A stretch of DNA of 40,536 nucleotides from Tissierellia bacterium (GCA_012519555.1 JAAYPY010000219.1:1-40536); one strand, 5' to 3'; positions 8,774-18,474 are shown, counted from the stretch's first letter. Translations and numbers: made by a program. Notes: a model not told the origin generated them from the sequence alone.

Positions 8774-8944
8774 TTACAATGGGTAAGGCTTACTCACCAT
8801 AAGGGTGTGTTCCAAAGCTCTTTCCCCTACCATTTTAACCCTCATAGTTCTGAGTCTGCCTATAATTAGCAATAGTATAATAATTGTTAAAAAGATAATA
8901 ATTAAAAATTTTCTTATAAAATCAGCATTGCAAAAAAATTTCAT
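8774..8944 (-). CDS. Small single-span membrane protein, unknown function
   Basis: This is a 56-residue frame starting MKFFCNADFIRKF with one strongly hydrophobic span (about residues 14-30, rich in Ile/Leu), then a basic segment RLRTMRVK and a 20-residue tail. AGGGGG lies 6 bases before the chosen ATG; an in-frame ATG 6 codons upstream has no such site. A promoter (9008-9036) lies upstream, so it would be the first gene of the M16-dut transcript. I recognise no family. The slot between pnp and the M16 gene often holds a polysaccharide deacetylase in Firmicutes, and this is not one. Confidence 0.5.
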   Translation of the reverse strand: MKFFCNADFIRKFLIIIFLTIIILLLIIGRLRTMRVKMVGERALEHTLMVSKPYPL

Positions 8945-9007
8945 AAATCTCCCCCTTATCATATATGTATTATTAAAAGGGTTTCTTTATGATATATATC
9001 TATATTA

Positions 9008-9036
9008 ATATTATCAAATTTTTTCATAAATTACAA
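9008..9036 (-). promoter_or_regulatory. Probable sigma-A promoter for the small membrane protein-M16-dut transcript
   Basis: TTGTAA (9031-9036) and TAATAT (9008-9013) are 17 bases apart, about 60 bases upstream of the small gene. Confidence 0.55.
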
Positions 9037-9053
9037 CATATTCTTAAATAACA

Positions 9054-9079
9054 AAAATCAAGGTCTTTGCCTCGATTTT
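9054..9079 (-). terminator. Probable intrinsic terminator of pnp
   Basis: On the minus strand AAAATC-GAGG and CCTT-GATTTTT can pair around a short loop with one mismatch, ending in a T-run. It lies 32 bases past the pnp stop and just upstream of the next promoter, which fits the end of a transcription unit. Confidence 0.6.
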
Positions 9080-9110
9080 ATTGTCTTGGTTGCCATCTTA
9101 TTTATTTTGA

Positions 9111-11201
9111 TTAGTTTTGAGTCTGCTGCATTGCCGCTTTTCTTGAAAGCTTAATTTTGCCTTTTTCGTCGATACCGATTACTTTTACTAATACTTCATC
9201 TCCCACTTTCAAAACTTCCTCGACTTTAGCGACTCTTTTGTTGTCTATCTGTGAAATATGAAGCAAGCCGTCTTTATTTTCGGAAAGTTGAACGAAAGCT
9301 CCGTAGGATTCTATTCTGACAACTTTTCCTAAGATAATTTCATCTACTTCAATTTCTTTAACTATGCCTTCAATTATTTTCTTAGCCTTGTATGCACTTT
9401 CAACATTTTCAGCAGCTATAGAAACAGATCCGTCATCTTCAATATCAATTTTAACCCCTGTTTCTTCAATAATCTTATTTATTACTTTTCCGCCTGAACC
9501 TATTACATCTCTTATCTTTTCAGGGTCAATGTTCATTGTAATAATTTTAGGTGCGTACTTGCTTACTTCTTCCCTTGGTTTGTCAATGCACTCTAGCATT
9601 TTATCCAAAATGAACATTCTTCCTGTATGAGCCTTTTTAAGAGCATTTGACAAAATTTCCTTGTCAATTCCGTGAACCTTTATATCCATTTGAATTGCAG
9701 TAACTCCATCTTTAGTTCCTGCAACCTTAAAATCCATGTCTCCAAGGAAATCTTCCATACCTTGAATATCTGTCAGTACAACCACCTTGTCTCCTTCTTT
9801 CATAAGCCCCATTGCAACGCCTGCAACCGGCGCTTTAATGGGAACACCTGCATCCATCAAGGCTAAGGTTGAGCAGCACACACTTGCCTGAGATGTCGAG
9901 CCGTTTGAGCTTAATACTTCTGAAACAAGTCTGATGGTGTATGGAAATTCTTCTTCACTTGGAATAACTGGCTCTAAGGCTCTTTCTGCCAACGCACCAT
10001 GGCCTATTTCCCTTCTTCCCGGCCCTCTTGAGGGTTTTGTTTCACCAACAGAGTAGGATGGGAAATTGTAATGATGCATGTAACGTTTTGAAGTTTCTTC
10101 CGAAATACCATCCAATGTCTGCTCATCACTGGATACTCCAAGTGTAGCAACAGTTAGAACCTGAGTCTGTCCTCTGGTAAAAAGTCCTGAACCGTGTGTC
10201 CTTGGCAGGATACCAACCTCACAAGATATCTTCCTTATTTCGTCTATTCCCCTGTTGTCAGGTCTAATACCTCTTTCAAGAATGTTTTCTCTTACTTTTT
10301 CTTTAACTATTGAATATAAAGCGTCGTCAATATCTTCTTCGTTTTCAGGGTATTTTTCCAAAAATATTTCTTTGGCTGCAGCTTTAAAGTTATCTATGTT
10401 TTCTTGTCTTTTAAGTTTGTCTCCTTCAATAATGGCGTCATTGATTATGGGAGCTGCATATTCCCTAATTTCTTTTTCAATATTCTCGTCGCATACAAAG
10501 CAGCTGTAATCTGATTTTTCTTTACCTGTCTCTTTAGTAATTTCATTTATGAAATCACAGAGTTTTTTGATTTCTTCATGTGCGAATAATATTGCACTTA
10601 AGATAAGCTCTTCTTTAACTTCTTTTGCACCTGCTTCGACCATCATGATTGCATCTTTTGTTCCGGATACGGTTAAATCAAGTGTCGTTATTTCTCTTTC
10701 TTTGCTGTTTGGGTTAACTATAAAGTTCCCGTCTATAAGACCTATATTCACAGCACCGGTAGGTCCTTCAAATGGTATGTCTGATATGGACAAGGCAATT
10801 GATGAGCCTAACATCCCTGCTATTTCTGGCGAACAGTCCTGATCTACCGATAAAACGGTTACAGTTACCGATACGTCATTCCTGTATCCTTTTGGGAAAA
10901 GTGGTCGCAAAGGCCTGTCAATTAAACGTGAAGTCAATATTGCCTTTTCTCCGGGTCTTCCTTCTCTTTTTATAAAACCACCGGGTATTTTCCCTACAGA
11001 ATATAGTTTCTCCTCAAAATCTACACTCAGAGGGAAAAAGTCAATACCTTGCCTTGGCTCTTTTGAGGCCGCTACATTAGCCATTATTACAGTGTCACCG
11101 TATTGAACTATACATGAGCCGTTTGCTAATTCTGCAATTTTGCCGATAGTTACTTTTAACTCCCTTCCTGCAAGCATGTATTTAAATATTTTTTCTTCCA
11201 T
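9111..11201 (-). CDS. pnp: Polyribonucleotide nucleotidyltransferase (PNPase)
   Basis: PNPase degrades RNA 3' to 5' using phosphate, as a trimeric ring, and is a main exonuclease of mRNA turnover. The 696-residue protein has two RNase PH domains (first half, with [17 protein letters not shown], and the second with TRGQTQVL and the active-site stretch [19 protein letters not shown]). These are followed by a KH domain ([12 protein letters not shown]) and a C-terminal S1 domain ([15 protein letters not shown]). Length is standard. GGAGG lies 4 bases before the ATG. It follows rpsO with a hairpin between, the classic rpsO-pnp arrangement. Confidence 0.98.
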   Translation of the reverse strand: MEEKIFKYMLAGRELKVTIGKIAELANGSCIVQYGDTVIMANVAASKEPRQGIDFFPLSVDFEEKLYSVGKIPGGFIKREGRPGEKAILTSRLIDRPLRPLFPKGYRNDVSVTVTVLSVDQDCSPEIAGMLGSSIALSISDIPFEGPTGAVNIGLIDGNFIVNPNSKEREITTLDLTVSGTKDAIMMVEAGAKEVKEELILSAILFAHEEIKKLCDFINEITKETGKEKSDYSCFVCDENIEKEIREYAAPIINDAIIEGDKLKRQENIDNFKAAAKEIFLEKYPENEEDIDDALYSIVKEKVRENILERGIRPDNRGIDEIRKISCEVGILPRTHGSGLFTRGQTQVLTVATLGVSSDEQTLDGISEETSKRYMHHYNFPSYSVGETKPSRGPGRREIGHGALAERALEPVIPSEEEFPYTIRLVSEVLSSNGSTSQASVCCSTLALMDAGVPIKAPVAGVAMGLMKEGDKVVVLTDIQGMEDFLGDMDFKVAGTKDGVTAIQMDIKVHGIDKEILSNALKKAHTGRMFILDKMLECIDKPREEVSKYAPKIITMNIDPEKIRDVIGSGGKVINKIIEETGVKIDIEDDGSVSIAAENVESAYKAKKIIEGIVKEIEVDEIILGKVVRIESYGAFVQLSENKDGLLHISQIDNKRVAKVEEVLKVGDEVLVKVIGIDEKGKIKLSRKAAMQQTQN

Positions 11202-11226
11202 GGTACCTCCTTTATCAGTAAAATAG

Positions 11227-11246
11227 AAAGCGGGTTCCCCCGCTTT
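11227..11246 (-). terminator. Hairpin between rpsO and pnp
   Basis: AAAGCGGG and CCCGCTTT (11239-11246 and 11227-11234) form an 8-bp GC-rich stem with a 4-base loop, followed by CTATTTTAC. The T-run is partial, so it may reduce read-through into pnp or act as an RNase processing/stability element, as known at this junction in other bacteria. Confidence 0.6.
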
Positions 11247-11251
11247 ACCGT

Positions 11252-11515
11252 TTATCTTCTTAATCCTAATTTTGCAATAATGCTTCTATATCTTTCGATG
11301 TCAGTTTCTTTCAAATAATTAAGAAAACCCCTTCTTTGCCCAACCATTTGCAAAAGACCTCTTCTTGAATGATGGTCCTTTTTGTTATCCTTTAAATGTT
11401 CGGTAAGATTATTAATTCTGTAAGTCAACAAAGCTATTTGAACTTCCGGTGAACCAGTATCCTTTTCATTAATTCTGTACTGTTCAATAATTTGTTTTTT
11501 GATATCTTTATTCAT
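11252..11515 (-). CDS. rpsO: 30S ribosomal protein uS15
   Basis: S15 binds the central domain of 16S rRNA and nucleates assembly of the 30S platform. The 87-residue sequence is canonical: [43 protein letters not shown] and a C-terminal LGLR. I set the start at 11515 because GGAGG lies 5 bases before that ATG; the frame's upstream TTG overlaps the ribosome site. It has its own promoter and a folded leader, and is followed by pnp. Confidence 0.98.
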   Translation of the reverse strand: MNKDIKKQIIEQYRINEKDTGSPEVQIALLTYRINNLTEHLKDNKKDHHSRRGLLQMVGQRRGFLNYLKETDIERYRSIIAKLGLRR

Positions 11516-11520
11516 TTTAA

Positions 11521-11588
11521 CCTCCAAGTATAATTATTTCACCATAATCCAAGCAAAACGTTGAGGAGTCGTTAAACTTAGTCTATGG
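11521..11588 (-). promoter_or_regulatory. Structured rpsO leader, possible S15 autoregulatory element
   Basis: On the minus strand CCATA (11584-11588) pairs with TATGG (11542-11546), CTAAG (11577-11581) with CTTGG (11549-11553, one G-U pair), and AACG (11570-11573) with CGTT (11557-11560). The terminal loop ACTCCTCAA contains CTCC, complementary to the GGAG of the ribosome site at 11521-11525, so a pseudoknot is possible. S15 autoregulation through leader structures is known in several bacterial groups; applying it here is inference. Confidence 0.45.
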
Positions 11589-11597
11589 AACTAATAA

Positions 11598-11626
11598 AGT
11601 CTATCATATTAAAGGATTTTTGTAAA
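11598..11626 (-). promoter_or_regulatory. Probable sigma-A promoter of rpsO
   Basis: TTTACA (11621-11626) and TAGACT (11598-11603) are 17 bases apart. The predicted start is directly before the first arm of the leader stem. Confidence 0.6.
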
Positions 11627-11661
11627 CATTATTTTTTAGAAATTCCAATTATTTTACATTA

Positions 11662-12411
11662 TTATGCTTTATCTATGAAGACAATGTCTCTGTTTTCTTC
11701 GATTTTTTTGTCAAATATCAAATTTGCTCCGTTCTTGTTTGAAACAATGTTCATAATATATTCTTTCTTTCCCAGCTTTACAAGATATTTACCATCGGGT
11801 GGGACTAAAATACTGTTTTTATTATCTACAAAACCTATGTTCTTATTATAGTCTATATCTAATTCATCATAATATATGGTGAATTTATTTAATAAAAGTG
11901 TGTTAGCTTCATGGATTTTACCTTCATTAAGCAGTTTCCTGACCAATGTTGAGCTAATCGCAATTCCGTTATACTTAACCGGTGGGATTTCCTCTACAAA
12001 ATATCCGTATTTGTCTTGAAGCTCTTTCAAAGTATTAATATTGCCCGCTGCCTTGTGACCGAAAGTAAAATTATAGCCGACTACAATATTTTTAGCATTA
12101 TAATCGTCCACCAACATCTTAATGAAATGTTCCGGTGAATATTTAGATACAATCTCATTTAACTCTATTTCTATAACTTCATCTATATCGTAAGATTTCA
12201 GTATTTCTAATTTTGTATAAGGACTGTTGATGTATTTCATATTCATGGAAGACTTTTTGAGGTCATTCCTTACATATTTAAATGTTATTATTATACTTCT
12301 TTGAGCTGTTTCATTGCTTAGCTCAATCATTCTTCTTATTAGAACATCATGTCCGACATGTATGCCGTCAAAGTTACCGATTGCAATACATGAACCGTTT
12401 GTTATTACCAT
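11662..12411 (-). CDS. ribF: RibF-like FMN adenylyltransferase with degenerate kinase domain
   Basis: Bacterial RibF normally phosphorylates riboflavin to FMN and adenylylates FMN to FAD. The N-terminal adenylyltransferase domain is intact: IAIGNFDGIHVGHDVL near the start, VGYNFTFGHKAAGN and the SSTLVRKLLNEGKI segment. The C-terminal part is only about 75 residues instead of the usual about 125. It lacks the GxPTAN riboflavin kinase motif (IGFVDNKNS stands where GFPTAN is expected), so FMN formation is doubtful. I chose the ATG at 12411, 5 bases after AGGTGA; a GTG three codons upstream is possible. It lies 12 bases after truB, its standard neighbour. Confidence 0.85.
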   Translation of the reverse strand: MVITNGSCIAIGNFDGIHVGHDVLIRRMIELSNETAQRSIIITFKYVRNDLKKSSMNMKYINSPYTKLEILKSYDIDEVIEIELNEIVSKYSPEHFIKMLVDDYNAKNIVVGYNFTFGHKAAGNINTLKELQDKYGYFVEEIPPVKYNGIAISSTLVRKLLNEGKIHEANTLLLNKFTIYYDELDIDYNKNIGFVDNKNSILVPPDGKYLVKLGKKEYIMNIVSNKNGANLIFDKKIEENRDIVFIDKA

Positions 12412-12423
12412 ATTCTTCACCTG

Positions 12424-13290
12424 TTATATAAGCATTTTGTCTATTTTTACTTTGCCATCTTTTATTTCTCCGATACCTATAAGCTTATTCCTGCAATATA
12501 CATAGATTTCATCGCTTATTAAGTTTATGCCTGCATCCACTGCATTACCGGCCGTCAATCTGTCATAATGCTGCGGTTGGACAGTTATTTTATCTAATTC
12601 ATATATATCTTCAACAGGAATTAAACATTCTTTCAATCTATTGGTATCATTTAAAAACTTCAGTTGTTCTAAGGTTACAGAATTATTAATATGTAAACCT
12701 TTAGATTCAGTTCTTATTAATATTCCCATATGACCAAAAGTACCTAAACTGTTACCAATATCATTACAAAGAGTTCTCATATATGTTCCCTTGCTGCATT
12801 TGACTTTTAATAGCGCACTGTTTCCGTTAAATTTAAGCAGCTTAATATCAATAATATTTATCTTTCTTCCTTCTTTTTCTACCTGAATATTCTGTCTTGC
12901 ATATTCGTATAGTTTTTTCCCCTTTAGTTTTACAGCTGAATATGCGGGAGGAATTTGAATCAGCTCTCCTGTAAATTCTTCTAAAACTTCATTTAATTCC
13001 TCCATGGTTACCGAAACATTTTCTGATTTGTTTGTAACCATGCCATAGCTGTCTTGAGTGTCAGTGCTCTTCCCTAGTACGAGTTCACATATATATTCTT
13101 TGTCGCCGCTCATTAAGTATTCGCTGAATTTTGTAGCTTTACCTACACAAATAACCAATACTCCTGCTGCATTGGGATCAAGAGTACCTGCATGGCCTGC
13201 TTTTTTTATATTTAAAGTTTTTCTTACGGTGTTTACAACATCATGGGATGTCATACCTGTTGGTTTTAAAATATTCAGTATTCCTATCAT
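12424..13290 (-). CDS. truB: tRNA pseudouridine(55) synthase TruB
   Basis: TruB makes pseudouridine 55 in the T-loop of tRNAs. The 288-residue protein has GILNILKPTGMTSHDVV, the catalytic aspartate in HAGTLDPNAAGVLVI, then KGTYMRTLCNDIG and a C-terminal PUA-like domain. Start and the nrnA stop overlap as ATGA, indicating coupled translation. It belongs to the infB-rbfA-nrnA-truB-ribF block for ribosome and tRNA maturation. Confidence 0.97.
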   Translation of the reverse strand: MIGILNILKPTGMTSHDVVNTVRKTLNIKKAGHAGTLDPNAAGVLVICVGKATKFSEYLMSGDKEYICELVLGKSTDTQDSYGMVTNKSENVSVTMEELNEVLEEFTGELIQIPPAYSAVKLKGKKLYEYARQNIQVEKEGRKINIIDIKLLKFNGNSALLKVKCSKGTYMRTLCNDIGNSLGTFGHMGILIRTESKGLHINNSVTLEQLKFLNDTNRLKECLIPVEDIYELDKITVQPQHYDRLTAGNAVDAGINLISDEIYVYCRNKLIGIGEIKDGKVKIDKMLI

Positions 13291-14252
13291 TTCATTAAAA
13301 GCTCTTTAAATTCCTCTATTATTATCCTTTTTGCATTTTCTATGTTTTCTTTAAGTTCAAAACCGGCAGCTTTCGCATGGCCTCCACCTTTGTATTTAAG
13401 AGAAACGGCTGAAACATCAATATTATTCTTTGATCTTAAGCTTACCTTTGTGCTTTCATCATATTCTTTTAGCACGCAGGATACTTCAACTTCTTTTATT
13501 TCTCTTATGTATTCAACAACACCGTCAACGTCGGCCATTTCTGCATTGTTTTTAGCTAAAAGCTCTTTTGTCATAGCCGTTATGCCTAACTTGTTGTCAT
13601 AATGCAGTTCAATACTGCTTACACAGTCTATAAATGCTCTTACCACATTGGCGGGTTTGGAATTATAAACGATGTTATCTATTTCAGACACATTGACACC
13701 AAGGTCAATGAGCTCTGCTGTTTTTACATGTGTCCGGCTTGTGGTGTTTGAATAAGAGAATTTTCCTGTATCTGTTAAAATAGCCAGATATATTAGAACC
13801 GCAACTTCAGTGGTAATGTCCATTTCCGTAAGCTTCAATATATCATATAAGAGCTCACCGGTGGAACTCATTTCAGAATATATAATATTGATATCACCAA
13901 AGCCTTCATTTGTTTTGTGATGGTCGATTACTACAGTAATCTTTGAATTTTTTAATACATCTTCAAACTGCCCAAGTCTTTTTGTGTCGCTTGTATCCAA
14001 TACAAACAAAAGGTCAAACTTTTCATTGTCATAGTTTTTTGTTATAATGTTTTCATCTATAAATGTCCTATAATTAAAAGGAATAATCCCGTCTATCATG
14101 ATTGTGATGTTTTTATCGAAAGGTTTCAGGAAGTTATACAGGGCCATTACTGACCCTATACAGTCTCCATCAGGTGCCATGTGTCCTGCTATACAGATAT
14201 TTTCAGAAGTATTTATTAAACTTAATATTTCCTTCACATCATTCTTCAGCAT
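13287..14252 (-). CDS. nrnA: DHH/DHHA1 phosphoesterase, NrnA-like
   Basis: NrnA degrades nanoRNA and pApA, and dephosphorylates pAp, in Firmicutes. The protein shows the DHH-family metal motifs HMAPDGDCIGS, VLDTSD, VIDHHKTN and LTDTGKFSYS, and the DHHA1 substrate loop GGGHAKAAGF near the C-terminus. The frame is open upstream to a TTG at 14300, but family proteins begin about 20 residues before the first motif. I therefore prefer the ATG at 14252 (MLKNDVKEIL); 14261 is also possible and neither has a strong ribosome site. It overlaps the end of rbfA and is coupled to truB. Whether it prefers nanoRNA or cyclic-dinucleotide breakdown products cannot be told. Confidence 0.92.
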   Translation of the reverse strand: MLKNDVKEILSLINTSENICIAGHMAPDGDCIGSVMALYNFLKPFDKNITIMIDGIIPFNYRTFIDENIITKNYDNEKFDLLFVLDTSDTKRLGQFEDVLKNSKITVVIDHHKTNEGFGDINIIYSEMSSTGELLYDILKLTEMDITTEVAVLIYLAILTDTGKFSYSNTTSRTHVKTAELIDLGVNVSEIDNIVYNSKPANVVRAFIDCVSSIELHYDNKLGITAMTKELLAKNNAEMADVDGVVEYIREIKEVEVSCVLKEYDESTKVSLRSKNNIDVSAVSLKYKGGGHAKAAGFELKENIENAKRIIIEEFKELLMK

Positions 14253-14616
14253 TATCTTCATTAACCTTTCTAATTCTATCTTCTTCAATAATTTTGTCAA
14301 TAAGGCTGCTCATATGCATGCCTCTTTCAATTGAATCATCCTTGATAAATATCAGTTCAGGAATAATTCTCATTTTTACTTTTTTGCCTATTTCTCTTTT
14401 TATAAAACCCTTGGCACTTTCTAAAGCCCTTAAAGTTGTTTCAATATCATTGTAGTCTGATACATAAACTTTAGCATACTTTAAGTCTTCTGTTACTTGG
14501 ACATCAGTTATGCTCATGAGCTCTGAAATTCGAGGGTCTTTCACATCACTTCTGATTATCTCGCATAATACTCTTTTAACTTCTTCCGACAACCTGTTAT
14601 TTCTTCTGTTTGCCAT
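14239..14616 (-). CDS. rbfA: 30S ribosome-binding factor RbfA
   Basis: RbfA is a KH-fold assembly factor that binds immature 30S subunits near the 5' end of 16S rRNA. The 125-residue protein has the expected RLSEEVKRVLCEII, DPRI-x-ELMSITDV and LKYAKVYVSDY segments, and the FIKREIGKKVKMRIIPEL region. AGGTAGGA lies directly before the ATG. It sits between infB and nrnA, the standard order. Confidence 0.96.
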   Translation of the reverse strand: MANRRNNRLSEEVKRVLCEIIRSDVKDPRISELMSITDVQVTEDLKYAKVYVSDYNDIETTLRALESAKGFIKREIGKKVKMRIIPELIFIKDDSIERGMHMSSLIDKIIEEDRIRKVNEDNAEE

Positions 14617-14633
14617 TTCCTACCTCTTTAGTT

Positions 14634-16832
14634 TTATCTTTTTATTTCTTCCATTATATAGGCTTCCATAGAGTCGCCTTCCTTAATATCATTGTATTTT
14701 TCAATGCCGATTCCGCCTTCATAACCGCTGTTAAGCTCAGATACGTCATCTTTAAACCTTTTCAATGATGCTATTTGTCCGTCGTGGATTACAATATCAT
14801 TGCGAAGCAGTCTTATCTTTGATTTTCTTGTAATTTTACCGCTTGTTACATACACTCCGGCAACAACCCCCACGTTTGGAACCTTGAAGGTTTGTCTTAC
14901 CTCTGCCCTTCCCATAATTACTTCCTTATATATAGGTTTAAGCATCCCTTTTACTGCAGATTCAATATCTTCAATTGCATTGTAAATTATATTATAGGTA
15001 CGTACATCCACATTTTCTTGTTTAGCAAGGTCAATAGCAGCTACGGAAGGTCTTACGTTAAATCCTATAACTATTGCATTTGATGCGGAAGCAAGCAGAA
15101 TATCATTTTCGTTTATTCCTCCTACACCACCGTGTATGGGATTAACCTTAACCTCTTCCATGCTTAGTTTTTGCAGTGATTGCTTAACTGCTTCTATTGA
15201 GCCGCTCACATCTGCTTTAATTATGATATTTAAATCTTTTACTTCACCCTTTTGAATTCTTTCATATAAGTCATCGAGTGATACCTTCGATGAAACATTG
15301 ATACTTTCAAGATGCTTTTTATCCTTGCGTTTTTCAGCAATGTTTTTTGCATCCTTTTCATTCTCCATTACCAGTAAAATATCTCCTGCCTGGGGTACTT
15401 CTGAAAGTCCGAGTATTTCTACGGGAACAGACGGACCTGCTTGGTTAATTCTTTTCCCTTTTGAATTAAACATGGCTCTCACTTTTCCATGGGTGCTCCC
15501 CACCAATACATAATCACCTTTTTTCAAGGTTCCTTTTTCAATCAAAACTGTTGCGACAGGACCTCTTCCTTTATCAAGCTTGGCTTCAATGATTGTACCC
15601 TTTGCCTTTCTGTTTGGATTAGCTTTTAATTCCTGTACCTCTGCAACCAAGAGAATCATTTCCAACAGTTCTTCAATACCGGTGCGTTTTTTTGCTGAAA
15701 CGGGTACAAATATAGTATCTCCTCCCCATTCCTCGGATATTACACCATGTTCTGATAGTTCCTGTTTTACTCTATCAGGGTTTGCAGTAGGCTTGTCGAT
15801 TTTATTAACTGCTACAATTATCGGAACTCCTGCTGCCTTTGAATGACTGATTGCTTCAATGGTCTGAGGCATTACCCCGTCATCTGCAGCTACAACTATT
15901 ATCGCTATATCCGTAACCTTTGCTCCTCTGGCTCTCATTGCTGTAAATGCCTCGTGTCCCGGTGTATCAAGAAATGTAATTTTTTTACCGTTAATTTCAA
16001 CCTGTGAAGCTCCAATATGCTGGGTGATTCCTCCTGCTTCAAGCTCAGTAACTGAAGTATCCCTTATTGCATCTAAAAGAGATGTCTTACCATGGTCAAC
16101 ATGACCCATTACGGTTACTATGGGAGGTCTTGGCAGCAATGATTTTTCATCATCTTCATCTTCTTTAAACAATGAATCCTCTAAGTTTTGCAGTTCATCC
16201 ACAACTTCTATTTTATTTACTTTAGCACCTAATTCTTCCCCAATCAATGATGCCGTATCATAGTCGATTTCCTGGTTCATGTTAGCCATTACTCCAAGCA
16301 TAATCAATTTTGATATAACAAGATTTACGGGAACCCCTAATTTGTCGGCAAACTCTCTTACAACAATGGAATCCTCCATACTGATAGTTTTAACCTTGTG
16401 CTGTTTTTGCTCAGGACGACTTTGATGCTGGGGCTTTTTTTGTTTTTGCTTATCCTTACTAAACTCTTTCTTAGTCTCCTTTTTATTTTTTTCTGCCTCT
16501 AATGACGTTTTTTGAGCTCCCGGTTTAGTCGGAGTATGTTTTTTAACCGGTGATAATAGTTTCTTATCAACCTTTTTTAGTTTTGCCTGATTCAAATCTA
16601 TTTTTTCATCAATCAAGGGCTCATCATCAATAATGGCACTTTTGCTGCTCTTAACTACCTTTGTTTTTTTACTGTTATTCAGAATGCTTAAGGCCTTTTT
16701 AAATCTTAAAACTTCTAAATCAGTCAAGGAACTCATATGATTTTTCACAGTTATTCCTAATTCTTGTTCGACCAATTGAGCAAGATCTTTGCTGTTCATT
16801 TCTAATTCTTTTGCAAGTTCATATATTCTCAT
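14634..16832 (-). CDS. infB: Translation initiation factor IF-2
   Basis: IF-2 is the GTPase that brings initiator fMet-tRNA to the 30S subunit and promotes subunit joining. The 732-residue protein starts with an IF2_N domain ([20 protein letters not shown]), followed by a Lys/Gln-rich linker (residues about 60-150) and a second IF2_N-like module. The G domain has GHVDHGKT (about residue 240), DTPGHEAF and NKIDK, and the C-terminal initiator tRNA-binding domains follow. GGAGG precedes the ATG. It is next to ylxQ as in other Firmicutes. Confidence 0.98.
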   Translation of the reverse strand: MRIYELAKELEMNSKDLAQLVEQELGITVKNHMSSLTDLEVLRFKKALSILNNSKKTKVVKSSKSAIIDDEPLIDEKIDLNQAKLKKVDKKLLSPVKKHTPTKPGAQKTSLEAEKNKKETKKEFSKDKQKQKKPQHQSRPEQKQHKVKTISMEDSIVVREFADKLGVPVNLVISKLIMLGVMANMNQEIDYDTASLIGEELGAKVNKIEVVDELQNLEDSLFKEDEDDEKSLLPRPPIVTVMGHVDHGKTSLLDAIRDTSVTELEAGGITQHIGASQVEINGKKITFLDTPGHEAFTAMRARGAKVTDIAIIVVAADDGVMPQTIEAISHSKAAGVPIIVAVNKIDKPTANPDRVKQELSEHGVISEEWGGDTIFVPVSAKKRTGIEELLEMILLVAEVQELKANPNRKAKGTIIEAKLDKGRGPVATVLIEKGTLKKGDYVLVGSTHGKVRAMFNSKGKRINQAGPSVPVEILGLSEVPQAGDILLVMENEKDAKNIAEKRKDKKHLESINVSSKVSLDDLYERIQKGEVKDLNIIIKADVSGSIEAVKQSLQKLSMEEVKVNPIHGGVGGINENDILLASASNAIVIGFNVRPSVAAIDLAKQENVDVRTYNIIYNAIEDIESAVKGMLKPIYKEVIMGRAEVRQTFKVPNVGVVAGVYVTSGKITRKSKIRLLRNDIVIHDGQIASLKRFKDDVSELNSGYEGGIGIEKYNDIKEGDSMEAYIMEEIKR

Positions 16833-16847
16833 GCAACCACCTCCGGT

Positions 16848-17141
16848 TTATACATTATTTAATAAATAGGCTGCTATGTTCTTGTCACTTATTGACAGAA
16901 CGCTCACCACATTTTTTCCAAGGCTTTTCCCCAATATTTCTTTTTCACCGAACTCAATATATTCACAATTATACTTATTACATATAAATTTTATGTTCTT
17001 CTTCGTTTTTTCTGAAGCATCACATGCAATTATAACCAAAAAACTTTTGTTATTCTCAATATTCAATTTTGTTGAATCGAAACCAATGGAAACATTTCCG
17101 CCCTTCCTTGCGATACCTAACATTGAGTATATTTTATGCAT
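16848..17141 (-). CDS. ylxQ: L7Ae/L30e-family RNA-binding protein YlxQ
   Basis: A 97-residue L7Ae-like protein, a fold that binds kink-turn RNA. It shows IYSMLGIARKGGNVSIGFD at the N-terminus and LVIIACDASEKTKKNI in the middle, then GKSLGKNVVSVLSI, matching the bacterial YlxQ/L7Ae pattern. It overlaps ylxR by 8 bases inside the nusA-infB cluster. The role in ribosome biogenesis is inferred from fold and context. Confidence 0.9.
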   Translation of the reverse strand: MHKIYSMLGIARKGGNVSIGFDSTKLNIENNKSFLVIIACDASEKTKKNIKFICNKYNCEYIEFGEKEILGKSLGKNVVSVLSISDKNIAAYLLNNV

Positions 17142-17403
17142 TTTTTTCTATCTCATCTTTTATAGCTTCTAATACATCTTCAGGTATTTCAGTTTCCAAT
17201 GCTTTTAACAAACGCTTTGATTTAATTGCTTTATTGAAGCATTCAGTATTTTTACATATATAAGTCCCTCTGCCGTTTAATTTTCCTGTTGAGTCGAAAA
17301 ATATTTCATTTTCCTTGGTTTTTACAATTCTGCATAATTCCTTTTTTGGAAAGCTCTCCATGCAGCCGATACATTTTCTCATAGGTATTTTTCGTTTTTT
17401 CAT
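17134..17403 (-). CDS. ylxR: YlxR-family RNA-binding protein
   Basis: An 89-residue protein with the YlxR signature RKCIGC near the N-terminus, then LCRIVKTKENEIFFD and NGRGTYICKN-x-EC, with a helical C-terminus. It overlaps nusA as ATGA and ylxQ by 8 bases, so nusA-ylxR-ylxQ is translationally coupled. The family is a DUF448 nucleic-acid-binding fold; regulatory effects on transcription have been reported for homologues, but the exact role is not settled. Confidence 0.92.
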   Translation of the reverse strand: MKKRKIPMRKCIGCMESFPKKELCRIVKTKENEIFFDSTGKLNGRGTYICKNTECFNKAIKSKRLLKALETEIPEDVLEAIKDEIEKNA

Positions 17404-18458
17404 ACTTCCTCCTGAGATTGTTCATTGTGCTGAGATTCGCTTATAATATCAATTTTCCATCCTGTAAGCTTTGCAGCAAGTCTTACATTTTGTCCTTCCT
17501 TTCCTATTGCCAAGGAAAGCTGATTGTCCGGAACCACAGCCACTGCCGTTTTTTCTTTTTCATTGACTGTAACCATAACTATTTTTGCAGGACCTAAGCT
17601 GTTGGCAATAAATTTTTCGGGATCTTTTTCATAAATTATAATATCAATTTTTTCTTGATTTATTTCATCAATTATATTTTTAACCCTTACGCCCTTGTTT
17701 CCTACACAGGAGCCTATGGGCTCAACATTGGGATCATGAGAAAAAACAGCAATTTTTGTTCTTGAGCCTGCTTCTCTTGCAATTGAATATATTTCAATAA
17801 TACCGTCATGAATTTCAGGCACTTCTAACTCAAATAATCTCTTAACTAGATTGGGATGACTTCTTGACAACATAATATTGGCACCCTTGCCTGTGTTTTT
17901 AACCTCCAAAATAACAGTTTTTATTCTGTCGCCGATATTATATACTTCTCCGGGTATTTGTTCGTTTAAGGATAATATACCCTCAATTTTGCCTAAGTCC
18001 ACAAATATATTGCCTTTATTTTCCCTTTGCACAACTCCTGTCAAGATATCTGATTCTCTTCCATAGAATTCACTGAAAATTGACTCTCTTTCAGCTTCGC
18101 GGATTTTTTGCAGTATTACCTGCCTTGCAGTTTGTGCTGCTATACGTCCGAAATCTTTCTTGGGTTTTATTTCAATTTTTACAATATCACCCAACTCAAG
18201 TTTTTTATCAATTGTCTTAGCTTCTTCCAAAGAAATCTCCAAATTATTGTTTTCAACACTTTCTACAACGGTTTTGTCCTGATAAAGCTTATATTCACCA
18301 TTTTCTTTATCTATGTCAATACTGAAATTAGTAGCCTTACCATAGTTTTTCTTATATCCTGTTTCCAATGCAGATCTAATGGCTTCCAAAACAACATCTT
18401 GGTCGATACCCTTCTCTCTTTCGAGCTCTTTCAGCGCATTCAAAATATCCTTGTTCAT
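17400..18458 (-). CDS. nusA: Transcription elongation/termination factor NusA
   Basis: NusA binds RNA polymerase and nascent RNA to modulate pausing, termination and antitermination. The 352-residue protein has the polymerase-binding N-terminal domain (MNKDILNALKELEREKGI), an S1 domain (about residues 135-200), KH1 with the PIGSCVGNKGVRVKNI signature and KH2 with LAIGKEGQNVRLAAKLTGWKI. It ends soon after KH2, lacking the acidic repeats of the E. coli protein, as is normal in Firmicutes. GGAGGGG lies about 8 bases before the ATG. rimP-nusA-ylxR is the conserved order. Confidence 0.98.
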   Translation of the reverse strand: MNKDILNALKELEREKGIDQDVVLEAIRSALETGYKKNYGKATNFSIDIDKENGEYKLYQDKTVVESVENNNLEISLEEAKTIDKKLELGDIVKIEIKPKKDFGRIAAQTARQVILQKIREAERESIFSEFYGRESDILTGVVQRENKGNIFVDLGKIEGILSLNEQIPGEVYNIGDRIKTVILEVKNTGKGANIMLSRSHPNLVKRLFELEVPEIHDGIIEIYSIAREAGSRTKIAVFSHDPNVEPIGSCVGNKGVRVKNIIDEINQEKIDIIIYEKDPEKFIANSLGPAKIVMVTVNEKEKTAVAVVPDNQLSLAIGKEGQNVRLAAKLTGWKIDIISESQHNEQSQEEV

Positions 18459-18474
18459 TTAATAAACCCCTCCA

